NCBI RefSeq assembly: GCF_963675165.1
Contig: NC_087377.1
Location: 2,696,978 to 2,760,977, forward strand
Reading direction: 5' to 3'
DNA length: 64,000 bases
Source of the DNA: Halichondria panicea
Taxonomy: Eukaryota > Porifera > Demospongiae > Suberitida > Halichondriidae
Shown here in pieces: positions 23,801 through 38,100 of this stretch. A program made the translations under genes and the position numbers. Every line of letters begins with the position of its first letter. The first letter of the stretch is position 1. The notes below the pieces were generated by a model. The model saw only the letters and a program-made list of their open reading frames with translations, searched no databases and had not been told where the DNA came from.

Positions 23801-24929
23801 ATGTCACGCTATGGTAGCCTAATGTTCTATGCACAATTATACATTCTCTAATTATAAGCCAATGTGATTGTGTGTAACGAATTCATTATTATTGTCTATT
23901 GCAGATAAGGTATCTACATCCAAGTTCAATAGATTATCTTCAACACTGGAAAGATCTACACCAACAAACTCTGCTACTAAGAAGCCCGGTCATGATACGA
24001 AGAACAAACATTGTTGTACCTACTGCTCCTACCAAACTGCTATTAGTGGGAATCTTAAACTCCACATTCAAACACACACTGGAGAGAAACCCTACAACTG
24101 TCATGTATGTGGGCGGGGATTCAGTACGAAGCAAAACCTGGGTATCCATTTACGAACACACACTGGAGAGAAACCCTACAACTGTCATGTATGTGGGCGG
24201 GGATTCAGTACGAAGCAAAACCTGGGTATCCATTTACGAACACACACTGGAGAGAAACCCTACAACTGCCATGTATGTGGGCGGGGATTCAGTCAGAAAC
24301 CAACCCTGGATAGCCATTTACTAATACACACTGGAGAATGGCCCTTTGTTTGTGAGGTTTGTGGACAAGGATTCAGTCAGAAGCAACACCTGGATATACA
24401 TTTACGCACACACACTGGAGAGAAACCCTACAACTGCCATGTATGTGGGCGGGGATTCAGTCAGAAACCAACCCTGGATAGCCATTTACTAATACACACT
24501 GGAGAATGGCCCTTTGTTTGTGAGGTTTGTGGACAAGGATTCAGTCAGAAGCAACACCTGGATATACATTTACGCACACACACTGGAGAGAAACCCTACA
24601 ACTGTCATGTATGTGGGCAGGGATTCAGTCGGAAGCAACACCTGGATATACATTTACGCACACACACTGGAGAGAAACCCTACAACTGTCATGTGTGTGG
24701 GCGGGGATTCAGTCGGAAGCAACACCTGGATATACATTTACGCACACACACTGGAGAGAAACCCTACAACTGCCATGTATGTGGGCGAGGATTCAGTGTG
24801 AAGTCAAACCTGGATGGACATTTACGCACACACACCGTGGAGAAACCCTATGTCTGTGAGGTGTGTGGACAGAGATTCAGTAGCAACTCAAACATGAACA
24901 AACACATCAGAACCCTGCACTCAGCATAG
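20883..24929 (+). CDS. PRDM9: PRDM9-like, copy 3 (recombinant B/A), 761 aa, 11 zinc fingers
   Basis: Exons: 20883-21003, 21113-21339, 21588-21868, 22113-22225, 22550-22830, 23251-23336, 23440-23591, 23905-24929. I saw no difference from copy 2 in any exon or intron, so the protein should be the same: type B exons 1-5, type A SET exons 6-7 and 11-finger array. Gene dosage rather than new binding specificity would be the immediate effect of this copy. Confidence 0.88.
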
Positions 24930-25174
24930 CTAGCTCTATAGTTGTCATATTTTTGTCCATTCAATGTTCTCCATGCATTATTATTGTAAACTGCTCGTGT
25001 CTTATTTTTGGGGTATCTCCCAGTTGGTTGGACTCCGCCCAAGCATGCCAAACACACCCACACAAGCATACAAAAATCATCTTTGCATATTTTTTGTAGA
25101 CTACCTGTAGCTGTACTATACTGTACGTACTAGTAGGCTATTAGCTATAGTTTAACTAGCTAGCTATAGAGAGC

Positions 25175-26040
25175 ATGTCTGCACCCAACCATGGACACGG
25201 TCGTACACCACCAGGGAGCAATGAGTCAGAAGGTATCTTGAAATGTTTATTGGAACATATCTAGCTTTTAATTGAAAATTAAGACCCATTGCAGTAAGGT
25301 TGTATGTTACAACCCTTTATGTGCACACACCACCCCACCCCACACACAAACAAACACAGTACACACACACACACACACACACACACCTCACCCCCCCCAC
25401 ACACACACCTCACCCCCCCCACACACACACACAGCCTCAGCTGGTGCTAGTGACTTTGAGAAGCGTCGGCGTGCCTTCGAGAGAGAGCCTACCAACATAC
25501 AACTCCTCACATCACCAGGCATGACCTTTGGTATGTCATCATCATCACAAAGGGGGCCGGGTCAAGAACAACCCAGGAGGTCACAAAGAGTGGAGGAGGT
25601 CAGTTGGGGGCCGGGGGAGCAAAAGAAATACATTTGTTATACTTGAAACTGCTTTTTGGATGTAGAATGTTACTAGCGAAATAATGTTGTAGTGGATATA
25701 ACCAACTGTCATACAATACAACTATTTCAAGCCTGAAGTTTCGCAAATGCTACACTAATGAAAGCACCGCGGGTGCTGATGCCTCGGTGGAGGTGCCTCA
25801 GCTACATAACATAAAACTACTAATAGCTAGCTTTTATACACACATTGATTACAGTTATCATAAACATCTTTAATTTTGCTGCATGCAATCAATCAAATAG
25901 TGGATAATGATCAAACAAATAAGTATTTACGAGACTACATGTATGTAAAAAAACCAATATGGTTCTATACGGGCGAAATATTCAAATTAGAGTGGTGCTG
26001 TAATTACGTCAACCTTATACGGTAGTAGGATAATTTGTGA

Positions 26041-26084
<44 letters not shown>

Positions 26085-27045
26085 CCACACAGATGTCAGT
26101 GATGCGTGATCAGTTCTCCCAGCAACAAGATGAGCTGACTCAGCTTAGTGCCGAATGCTCCGCACTGAGGGCCATGGTCGAGGAAGAGATACTTTTATTA
26201 AGACCATGAAAACTGAGATTTATCGGAAAGAGTATAAGAACGATTCTGCCAAAGTGGACCTTCACCATCAGCTGTTGCAGAAGGACGCTCTCGTTAGAAA
26301 GTTGGAGGTACACACTCCACCCCACCCACACAGCAGGTGTTAGACAACCTGGAGCAATTCATATCAGATCTGGTGTGTAAAATGATGGAACGAGCTTGCT
26401 CCTCCCCTACTGGCAAGATGGCGGGGGTTCCCCCACTGGGAAACGATCAAAGAGACATGCTCATGTGAGTTAATTGTATTTTTGAAATAGTGGAAAGGTC
26501 TGGTTGATTTCTTTCTAAGTTTTCACATGGTACTAAAGTGCTTTCTATCAGCTGCCATAACTTGAATTCCGTGGATCCAATGTCATGATTTTCTGAAATC
26601 TTAGAAAAAATGGTATCATCAAAAATCATATTCGAGAGATAAAAGTATTTTACAATTTGGCGATACCATGAATGGTCCAAGGCCGAAAAATGACAAATTA
26701 GGGCCCCGATTGAAACACATCATTTGAAAGGTCTCTTTATAAGTTTTCAGAAAATCATAAAATGTTTAACATTGGATAAACGGTACTTAAGTTAAGGCTG
26801 TTGAAAGATGTTTAACTACCCCCCGCCCCCACACTCACACACAGCGTGGCGAGAATGACGACCATCATCGAGACAAAGATTGTGATAGAGAGAGAAGGCG
26901 ACGTCACAAGGACAGACACGCCCCCCCACCCGAACAAACAGGACGTAGCCACACCCCCTTCTAGCGGGCCCAATACCAAAGTGATATACTACATCCTCAA
27001 TGATCGTCAGGAGACGCCCTACGCGACTGTAGTAGTACCAAAGAA
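25175..27045 (+). pseudogene. Chimeric gene 3 5' / coiled-coil-DIX fragment, unit 3
   Basis: Copy of the unit 1 fragment at +14956 with the same frameshift; the DIX-like exon is 26845-27045. Confidence 0.6.
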
Positions 27046-27235
27046 GTGAGTTCATGCAAGTATAATTATTGTACATTGTAATGTAGATGGGAAATTGCTC
27101 TATGTTGAGAATTAAACATCCTGTCTATCTAATAGTGTGATTGAAACTTGAGTTTCGATAGAGTACCAGCGCAATTATAAATGTATTTTGTAGCCCTTTG
27201 TAATGTCTATCTAACGGTGTGTTTAAATCACTGAT

Positions 27236-28115
<880 letters not shown>

Positions 28116-28364
28116 TATTTTAGTGTACACATAGTGTTTGGTGTCAGTATTAGCTTGTAGGTGTCCTATGACTGCAATGTGTAAAGAGATGAAATTAATT
28201 ATGTACCTCTATTTATCACCGCGGGTGGCCTAGGGGGAATGGTTCACGCATGGGCAGTAGACACAATTCTGCTGACCCTAGTTCTGTACAATGTAGAAAC
28301 AAACACACCATGTACCATAGGAGAACCTTTCTCATAGGTAGCTAATGCAAGAGGTGAGTTTGTC

Positions 28365-31300
28365 ATGCAAGCGTGGGCCAAGAGTACAAGAGAGAGCAGC
28401 AGCTCTGAGGATGACGGACTCTGTCCCTATGAGAGAAAACGTCTGGAAAATATAAAGAGAAATAATGAAATGCTCAAACAGCTTGGTAAGGTCTACAGTG
28501 CAGCTAGCTACCTTGTCCTAAGGGTTATTAAACTTACCTAATAACTGCATATTAATTTTTAGCGAAAGACTTGAGCACACCCTTCCCCTTTCAGGTTTTA
28601 CGGTCAAACCTGCTAAACCAGCTCAAAAGCGGCGTACGAAAAGGAAGGAAATAAACTACATACCTAGCTGCTCTAGTAGCTCTGATTCTGAGGAGGAATG
28701 GAGCCCTGAGAAGGAGGTACTAGCTATGAGGCCAAAGCGTCGAGGTGCTGCCGTTTATACTAAGCTGCCATTCGGGAACAAAGAGAAGGTTCAAATTATG
28801 CAGACCATCAGTACACAAGTGGTTAGTGTGAATAGCTATAAGTATGATATAATTACGATAAAATTATTTATACCGTATAGCGGGTTATTTTCGAAATGTT
28901 GGTTTTGTATTGTTGAGCATCATACGATTATTCTACCGCAATACGTTCAACGTAACATCTTGCAAACGAGCTGTACGAATAATATAAATACATTTTGGGC
29001 ATGTCATACAAAATTTGCACCAACGAAAATTACCCGCTATACGGTATCTTTGTCCATTTTTGTTCACAGGAAAAGCGATTTGACAAAGTTCTCAATCCAA
29101 AGAAGAAGCCCAAATACAAGCCAAAGCCATCGAAAATCCCTCGTCCCAAACCAGTTCAACCTAAACCACTACCGAGCTATTTCGATAGTGACTCCTCTGA
29201 AGGGGAATTTCTCGGGTTTGAAGCTGCCAAGGTGACACAGGAGATACCAGAGTTTGGGCGCAAGGAGTTAGAGTTAAGAGCAAGGATGGAGAAGTTGTTG
29301 GCTGATAGTGAGAATGAGGAGGAGTTCATTGGCTTCACACAAGAAGATATGTAAGTTGTGTAAATATACCGTATGGCAGGTTATTTTCATATGGTGGAAA
29401 TTTCTTGAAGAGATCATACGAAAAATGAATCTACCACAATAGATCTATCCTGAGCTGTACCAAAATTAAAAATACAAAATGGGTAGTTTGTCTGCACCAA
29501 CGAAAATTACCCGCTATACAAGTATGTAGCTGTATAAAGTCCGATTTTATATTAGTAGTTAAAAATTGTATTTACAAACTTGTTACTGTCACAGAGGTGC
29601 TACCCTTATACCTGCTCAATTCTCCACCATGCGCTCCTATCCCAAGAGACACAAGACACGCAAACATTATGAGGAGGATGTCATATCTGATGAGGACGAA
29701 TATGTCTGTGAGTATATGTACCTAAGAAAATTCTTCAACTAAAATAACCGAAATAATTTTAGAAGTTAAAGACTCAATGGTGCTGTGATTAGATTGATTG
29801 TGCTTTATTTCATTCTAGCATGGGAAAATTTTACCAATGATTGTCAAATTTAAACTGCTAAATTAAAGTTTCTCTATGGACACAACGTCATGGCCATACC
29901 GTAGTAGCCACGCCTCAAACGCTAAATTAATTATACACCAAATGGTTCATTTGCGAAATATAACACTCCCAATTTATTTTTCTGTATATACATGAAGCTA
30001 ATTAGCTCATAAGATTATTTTTCTTTCACAGTTTGTGAGGATTGCAATGAAGTGTACCATGGTGACTGCCCTGTTCATGGACCCTTGGGGAAATTAGACG
30101 TATCCGCTGGCCAAGACCAGGACTCAGTTATGTTCACCACCGTCCCTGTACCATCCGAAGCAACTATCAAGATGTCAGCAATCCCTGAAGCTGGTCTTGG
30201 GGTGTTTGCCAAGAAACTTATTCCTCGTCATACCAGAGTAGGTCCGTATGAGGGGAAACGATTGTCAGTGGAAGATATGGACATGGTTGATGACACAAGC
30301 TATATCTGGGAGGTAAGTTACCTATTTTGTAAGAAAATAGCCCTATCAAATTTTCTAAAGTGTTGACAGCATAAGTTGATACAAGGAATGAAAATGCAGA
30401 GTTGTATTTATGTACAATTTAGGACTGTAATTAAGACGGGTGACATACATAGTACTGAGATGCGATGCAGTATATTAGCTGCCTTGCACTAAGGCTCTCT
30501 CGGCCATTACCATATAGCGGGTAATTTTCGTTGGTGCAAATTTTTGTGTGAACACCCATTATTTTAAGTATTTTGTGTTATAAATTACAGCTCAGGATAA
30601 GGAGCTCAGGATAAGGACGTTAATCTATTGCGGTAGAATAATTTCTTTTCGTAGCTGTACACTATGAAATTTACGAAAATACTCCGCTATACAGTATTTA
30701 TTGGCACTATTTTCTCTTGTGTTCTCCTACAGATTCGCAAGGATAAGCAAAAGGCCTATTATATTGACGGGAGAAACGCTGATGATTCCAATTGGCTCAG
30801 ATTTGTAAATTGTGCAAGGTAATCCATCAATGTTTGAGTCTACTTTCTAGCTATGAATGAATTGATTTTAGCGAGATTTTGAAAGTATGCAACTAATTTC
30901 AAAGTGTGATTTTTTTCACAGATGTGAAGATGAGCAAAACATGGTTGCTTATCAGCATTGTGGAGAGATCTATTATCGTACCTTCAAAGACGTTCAGCCT
31001 GGACAAGAACTGCTCGTATGGTATGGAGAAGAATACGCTGAAGACCTGGGAATTGGATTGCTGCCTCTGAAGAGTTAGTTCCCATACATGTACACTTAAC
31101 TTTCTTCGTACTTTAGGTGAAGTAATTTTCACAGGTAGATTTTCACTGTTTAGCGAAATTAAATTCTGCTCAAGTTTAGTAATTATTCACAAATGGCATT
31201 GCATTTTTCAATTATCTGCAAATCATTCGCAGAAATAGCAGAAATTAATAGCAATACCTGCGAAAATATTATGTCACGCTATGGTAGCCTAATGTTCTAT

Positions 31301-31895
31301 GCACAATTATACATTCTCTAATTATAAGCCAATGTGATTGTGTGTAACGAATTCATTATTATTGTCTATTGCAGATAAGGTAACTACCTCCAAGTACAAT
31401 AGATTATCTTCAACACTGGAAAGATCTACACCAACAAACTCTGCTACTAAGAAGCCCGGTCATGATACAAAGAACAAACATTGTTGTACCTACTGCTCCT
31501 ACCAAACTGCTATTAGTGGGAATCTTAAACTCCACATTCGAACTCACACTGGAGAGAAACCCTACAACTGTCATGTATGTGGGCGGGGATTCAGTATGAA
31601 GCACAGCCTGGATAGCCATTTACGCACACACACTGGAGAGAAACCCTACAACTGCCATGTATGTGGGCGGGGATTCAGTCGGAAGCAAAACCTGGATAGC
31701 CATTTACGCACACACACTGGAGAGAAACCCTACAACTGCCATGTATGTGGGCGGGGATTCCGTGTGAAGCACCACCTGGATGGACATTTACACACTCACA
31801 CTGGAGAGAAACCCTATGTCTGTGAGGTGTGTGGATGGAGATTCAGTACGAACTCAAACATGAACAAACACATCAGAACCCTGCACTCAGCATAG
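28365..31895 (+). CDS. PRDM9: PRDM9-like, copy 4 (type B), 593 aa, 5 zinc fingers
   Basis: Exons: 28365-28485, 28595-28821, 29070-29350, 29595-29707, 30032-30312, 30733-30818, 30922-31073, 31375-31895, in frame (1782 nt). Exons 1-7 equal those of copies 2-3. Divergence starts at 31155 in the last intron and continues through the finger exon. It has only five C2H2 fingers: a shared first finger, three internal ones with helices MKHSLDS, RKQNLDS and VKHHLDG, and a shared last-type finger (TNSNMNK). None of the internal helices equals one in the 11-finger copies, so it should bind different DNA. It is followed after 254 bases by the intact gene 3, so it sits at the ancestral downstream border. 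SET catalytic residues are as in copy 1. Confidence 0.9.
30596..31154. repeat. 559-bp tract identical in all four PRDM9 copies (crossover interval)
   Basis: Corresponds to 8158-8716, 15636-16194 and 23114-23672. Type A and type B flanks differ on both sides of it in copies 1 and 4, so the recombination that made copies 2-3 fell here. It covers SET exons 6 and 7. Confidence 0.85.
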
Positions 31896-32149
31896 CTAGC
31901 TCTATAGTTGTCATATTTTTGTCCATTCAATGTTCTCCATGCATTATTATTGTAAACTGCTCCTCGTGTCTTATTCTTATTTTTGGGGTATCCCCAGTTG
32001 GTTGGACTCCGCCCAAGCATGCCAAACACACCCACACAAGCATACAAAAATCATCTTTGCTTATTTTTTTTGTAGACTACCTGTACTATACTGTACGTAC
32101 TAGTAGGCTATATTAGCTATAGTTTATTAACTAGCTAGCCATAGAGAGC

Positions 32150-35100
32150 ATGTCTGCACCCAACCATGGACACGGTCGTACACCACCAGGGAGCAACGAG
32201 TCAGAAGGTATCTTGAAATGTTTATTAGAACATATCTAGCTTTTAATTGAAAATTAAGACCCACTGCTATTTATTTCAGTAAGGTTGTATGTTACAACCC
32301 CTTATGCGCACACACCACACCACCCCACACACAAACACAAACACAGTACACACACATGTACACCTCACCCTCCCCCCCCATACACACACACACACAGCCT
32401 CAGCTGGTGCTAGTGAGTTTGAGAAGCGACGGCGTGCCTTCGAGAGAGAGCCTACCAACATACAACTCCTCACATCACCAGGCATGACCTTTGGTATGTC
32501 ATCATCATCACAGAGGGTGCCGGGTCAAGAACAACCCAGGAGGTCACAAAGAGTGGAGGAGGTCAGTTGAGGGCCGGGGGGAGCAAAAGAAACACATTTG
32601 TTATACTTGAACTGCTTTTTTGGATGTAGAATACATGTAATGCTAGCGATAATTATTGTAGTGGTATAAGCAACTGTCATACAGTACAACTATTTCAAGC
32701 CTGAAGAGTTGAAATAATTTAAAGCAAAAAGCAAATGCTGCACTAATGACTTTAAAAGTGTATACAGGTCTCACTGTGTTTTCAAGGTTTGCATTTTAAG
32801 CTACATATATATAGGTGTACAGATGTTTCCCAGAACACATGTTGTGCTCTGTTAACCTAGCCACTCTCCCATGACAGTTGAATCCCCAGTTGGGGTATAA
32901 GGTATCCTTTCATTCTGTAGCTGGCTATGTTTAATATTATAGGCCTGGTGACAGCTATAGTCTCAGATATTATAGTCATAGCATCCCAGAAACTCAGCAG
33001 GCTTAGCTAACACTGGCTTAATTAATGTGATTATACCAATTAATTGTATGTCCCCCTTATGCCTGTTGATACACCACCATTACTCATAACATCATGTAAC
33101 ACCAGTGTGGGTGTACCCTAATGGTATGTGTTGGGTAAATGAGCCGTGTGGATATTGTGTGTGTCTGAAATAAGACATATCGTAGAATTACGAGCACACA
33201 GTTTGGAAGCGATTGATCCTTCCAGTGTATTAATTGAAAGGTATGAATGGATAAGCCTTTCAACCCACCCACACATACCTCACACACACTCTCACAACGC
33301 CCACACCACACGCACACAGGTCTCCACTAGTTCGGACCTTGCTATTGGGGAGGAGACTGGTCAAAAGGAGCACGTGTTTCACGCTCCCCAACAACACAGT
33401 CGACCAATCAGAACGTCCTCACAGCCACGACTTACCCCACCCCCACTCCAGGTATACATAATTACATGTATTATGACCCCAGAGTTACTGTGTAGTTAAT
33501 GTCTTTGTCCTAGCTAGCTGTTACCTTCAATTAGTTGATCAGCTTGTCGCTAATATGGCCTAGCTAAGACTTAATTGCTGACACATTAGTTGGTTTCTTA
33601 GGAGCATAATTATGTTGACTCTTAATGAGGGATACAATTATAAGATGCCAGACAGTTGATCCTAATTAGGTGATTGGCAGTATAACTATGCATAATTATA
33701 TTACTGTGCACCCACACCCACACACACACACACCCACACACCCACACACACACACACACACACACATAGCAGCCGGCTGAACGTGATGGTCCTGTCCTAT
33801 CTCAACAGATTGCTGTACTAAGAGAACAGAATGAACAACTACAACAACAGCTTAGAGACAGAGAGGTTGAGAAAGACAGACTCTCTAAACAACTCGAGGC
33901 TAAAGACAGAACGAGATCAAACTACTCACCTATAGGTATCTCAAATACTGTCTTTCACTTAGAACCAACTTATATAAATTTGGGAGACATGTCTATTAGT
34001 GGTGGCCCCTTGGGTAGACCAACAGTGGCTGTATTATAGAGGGTGGCCTGCTAACACAGGTCCAAACACATGCTATGGAGACTTTGGGGCCCATTAACCT
34101 GGCTGTATTATAGAGGGTGGCCGCTAACACAGGTCCAAACACATGCTATGGAGACTTTGAGGCCCATTAACCTGGCTGTATTATAGAGGGTGGCCTGCTA
34201 ACACAGGTCCAAACACATGCTATGGAGATTTTGGGACCCATTAACCTGGCTGTATTATAGAGGGTGGCCTGCTAACACAGGTCCAAACACATGCTATGGA
34301 GACTTTGGGACCCATTAACCTGGCTGTATTATAGAGGGTGGCCTGCTAATACAGGTCCAAACACATGCTATGGAGATTTTGGGACCCATTAACCTGGCTG
34401 TATTATAGAGGGTGGCCTGCTAACACAGGTCCAAACACATGCTATGGAGACTTTGGGACCCATTAACCTGGCTGTATTATAGAGGGTGGCCTGCTAATAC
34501 AGGTCCAAACACATGCTATGGAGATTTTGGGACCCATTAACCTGGCTGTATTATAGAGGGTGGCCTGCTAACACAGGTCCAAACACATGCTATGGAGACT
34601 TTGGGACCCATTAACCTGGCTGTATTATAGAGGGTAGCTTGCTTAAAATCATTTTTATGTAGACAGACAATTAAGTTTCACTATTATAGTACCTGACTAA
34701 TATAATTTATGAGAACAATTCTCAAAGCCTTCGTTAATGTGTTTGTGTACATGTACTTGGCAGATGGCTACGAATTACAGCTCATTATCAATTCAAATTA
34801 CTCCTGTCCTCACAAAAATGTTGGCAACTGTTCAATATACAGTACATGTATAGCAGGTTATGGTGAAAACTATCGTATATTTCGTATTGTAGAGCATCGT
34901 ACGAAAATAAAACTACACTCTACCTCAATAGATTCAACGTTACTATCCTGAGCTGTAAAAATAAGATATTTAAATGGTAGTTCATACGAATTTTGCATCA
35001 ATGAAAATTACCCGCTATACTTATGGTAATTCTTTCTCTCTGTTATAGGTTTGCCCTCACGTGTTCTGGATGGACGCAAAGTTCTACGAGATAGTCTCCC

Positions 35101-38100
35101 GCCATCGACCACACCACCTCCCCGCCCACTCACACCTCTTTCTCCGCTCTCACCATCGCCACGGTTACCCGCCAGCCCTCAACCGTACGGGTCAGAGGTC
35201 AGAGGTGACCTTTTTCAGTTGAACGAGCTTCGAAAAATCAACCGACAATTGGAGCAACGTCTTATCGAAGTGGTGGAGGAAAAAAGACGACTAGAAGTTG
35301 AACTGCAACGGCACAGGGACACTCTAGAAAAGGTAAACTTTGAGGGTGAATTATAGCGAGGTATTATAGCGAGGTATTATAGCGAGGTATTATAGCGTTT
35401 TATAGGTATTTTTCATAATTATTGTAGAGTATTATCCAAAAATGTTTCTATCGCAATAGATTCAACGTTACACTGTCCTCATCTTACAAATACAGGGTTG
35501 TTCATGACTACGAAAATTTGCATAATAGTGTCTGAAATTAAGTGAATTTGGCGACGAATTTCCCACTGTGAATGTGTACGGTTCCTTATATACTGACCAC
35601 ACCCCCTTCCCCACCCCCAGGTTCAAGAGCGAGAACAAGACCTGACCCAGGATATAGAGACTCTACGCACTGAGAACTCCCATCACAGTGGGGCCATCTC
35701 CAAACTACAAGTGGAGAGGGACAGTCTGAAGACATCTAGCGTACTGTTCAGATCAGAGCTAGGAGTGCTGACTAATAAACTGACCAAGACTGAGAAATGC
35801 TATGCAGAAGTAGAGCAGGAGAATCTAGTACTGCAGGTACACTATCAAATTATTAGCGATTTCTTTTGGGCCTAAATTTTTCAAAAACCGTTAGTGATAT
35901 TATTAGATTAGCTCTAAAATTATTATTATTTTGGGTAGCAATATAATTATACGAGAGATTTATGCATTTAATGATTTATGTTGACCTTTGACCTGACATT
36001 CGATTGTCAAGAAGTTGTTAGGACTGTCCTAATTATTTAGTACATGCTTTGAACCTATCAAATGATGTGTTTAAAATCTTTGATTCAATAACTTAACTTG
36101 TATTGATCCAATTGTCCATGGCACACTTGCAGGAGGACATCAAACAGCTGTGTATTGACAAGGATCAGCTGAGCTCAGAGTTACGGAAGCTCCACTCGAC
36201 AGTCGAAGATGCCCTCAAAACGAAGGAGAATTATCGCTCCACCATACGTCAGCTGAGGGAGCAGAACGTCACGTTGGAAGGACAACTGAACACTCCCGAG
36301 AATGCACAGAAACCAGGTGGAGCTGTCAAGGTTTGTACACTAGCTATTATAATTATTGTAGACGTATTTTTTCAACTATTCGAAGTTTGCTAGTGCCAAT
36401 GGGTTTGCAAAAACATGATTGTAAATACCTATTTTGATTTGCCTCATTTGCAAAGATTTTTACTTGCGAAACATTCTGATTTTTTAAACTGCTCTGTTAA
36501 TCAAAGGTTAAAGTCGGGATATAATCTACGTCTATGTATCCCCTAGGTTCAAAGTGCACCTGTAACTAAGGGTCAGCAGACACTCAGCGAGGTCATGACC
36601 CTACGTGAAGAGAAGACACAATTGAAGGGACGACTGACCGATGCTCAGCACGAGATTGACAGTCTCGAGGCCACTCTGAAGGAACAAGAGTCACAGGGCG
36701 TGGGCACACTCATAGCTCACTTAGAGGGATTCCAGGATCAGGTGATTACGTACATGTATTATAATAATTAGCTCTACAATTTATATTCAAAGCTGTTTCT
36801 ATAAAAGTTGTCTTTTACGACTCTTTCATTTTTCTAGAGCATTTCAATGTTACGCAAGCTTCAAATTTACATCCCCTCCAACACACACACACCCCCCTGC
36901 CCACACACACATCCGCCCACACACACAGGTTCAGTCGATATCAGCTGACCTCCGACTGACCCAGGACACTATAGCTGTGCTGTCCACAGAACAACACTCT
37001 ATGATTCACGAGTCATTCTCAATACTCGCTGAAAAATGTCGCGAGGAAATCCAACGAGTTGCCGATAGCAACGGCCAACTAACCAACGCACTAGCCAATG
37101 CTGAAACCTCATTGGCTGCTTTGCAAGACAACTACGATAAATTACGCCAGAAAAATGAACAATTGGTGTCCCAGAAATCGAACGTAAGCTCTGAAGTCTC
37201 CAAACTACGGTCTGAAATTAGCACTCTTCAAGATCAGAAAAAGATGCTCGAAATTCAGTTGGTGCAAACCAACACGCTGACTCAGCAAAAAGACGAACAG
37301 CTGCAAGATTTGACGGAGGAAAAGACAAAAATCGAAGAAAAACTCAATGAAAACGAGCGAAAGTGGAAAAACGAGTTTGGGCGGCTTGAAATGGAATGGG
37401 AGGGACGGGTTGCCATGGCGACACAAGCTCACGAACTTTTGCTTGATTCTAAAGAAGTTTTAGAAGCTGAGAAAAATGACATCGAAGGAAAACTAACCCA
37501 AGTTGAATTTGAGAATACACAGTTGGTGTTAGTTCAAAAAGAACTAGAAGGAAGTGTGTCACAACTTGAGTCAGAGCTCGGAGGGTTAAACGAGAAATAT
37601 TCAGTGAAAAAAGGGTTAATCTCTACTGCCCAGAAGGACATTGCTCGATTACTGGCAGAGAAAGCTTTGCTAAAAGCTGAAGCCAAAATCCACTCTAAAA
37701 TATTGCAAGAAAAACTATCGCAAGTTGAAGCCGAAAAACAACGTGAAGTTGATGCGGTGCAAAGTACAAGCGAAGAATTGAACCAATCACTATGGAAACT
37801 CGAACAAGAACGCATCGCTGTACATGCTACGCTGGCTAAAGTAGTACAAAAAGAAGGTGAAATTGATCAGCTAACAACAAAAGTGGCCACTCTTGGAAAC
37901 GAAAAACAACAGATTGAAAATGAAATGCAACTTTTATCCGAGAAACATTGTCAAGCTCAACAAGATATCCAATTATTGGTCGACAACGAGGAAAGCCGTC
38001 AACTTGACAACGAAAAATTGAAAATGACGCTTATGACTGAAATTGAACTCTTGAAAAGCAAACTTAAAACTCTCGAAGAAATCCGCACGCCAGAAGGTAG

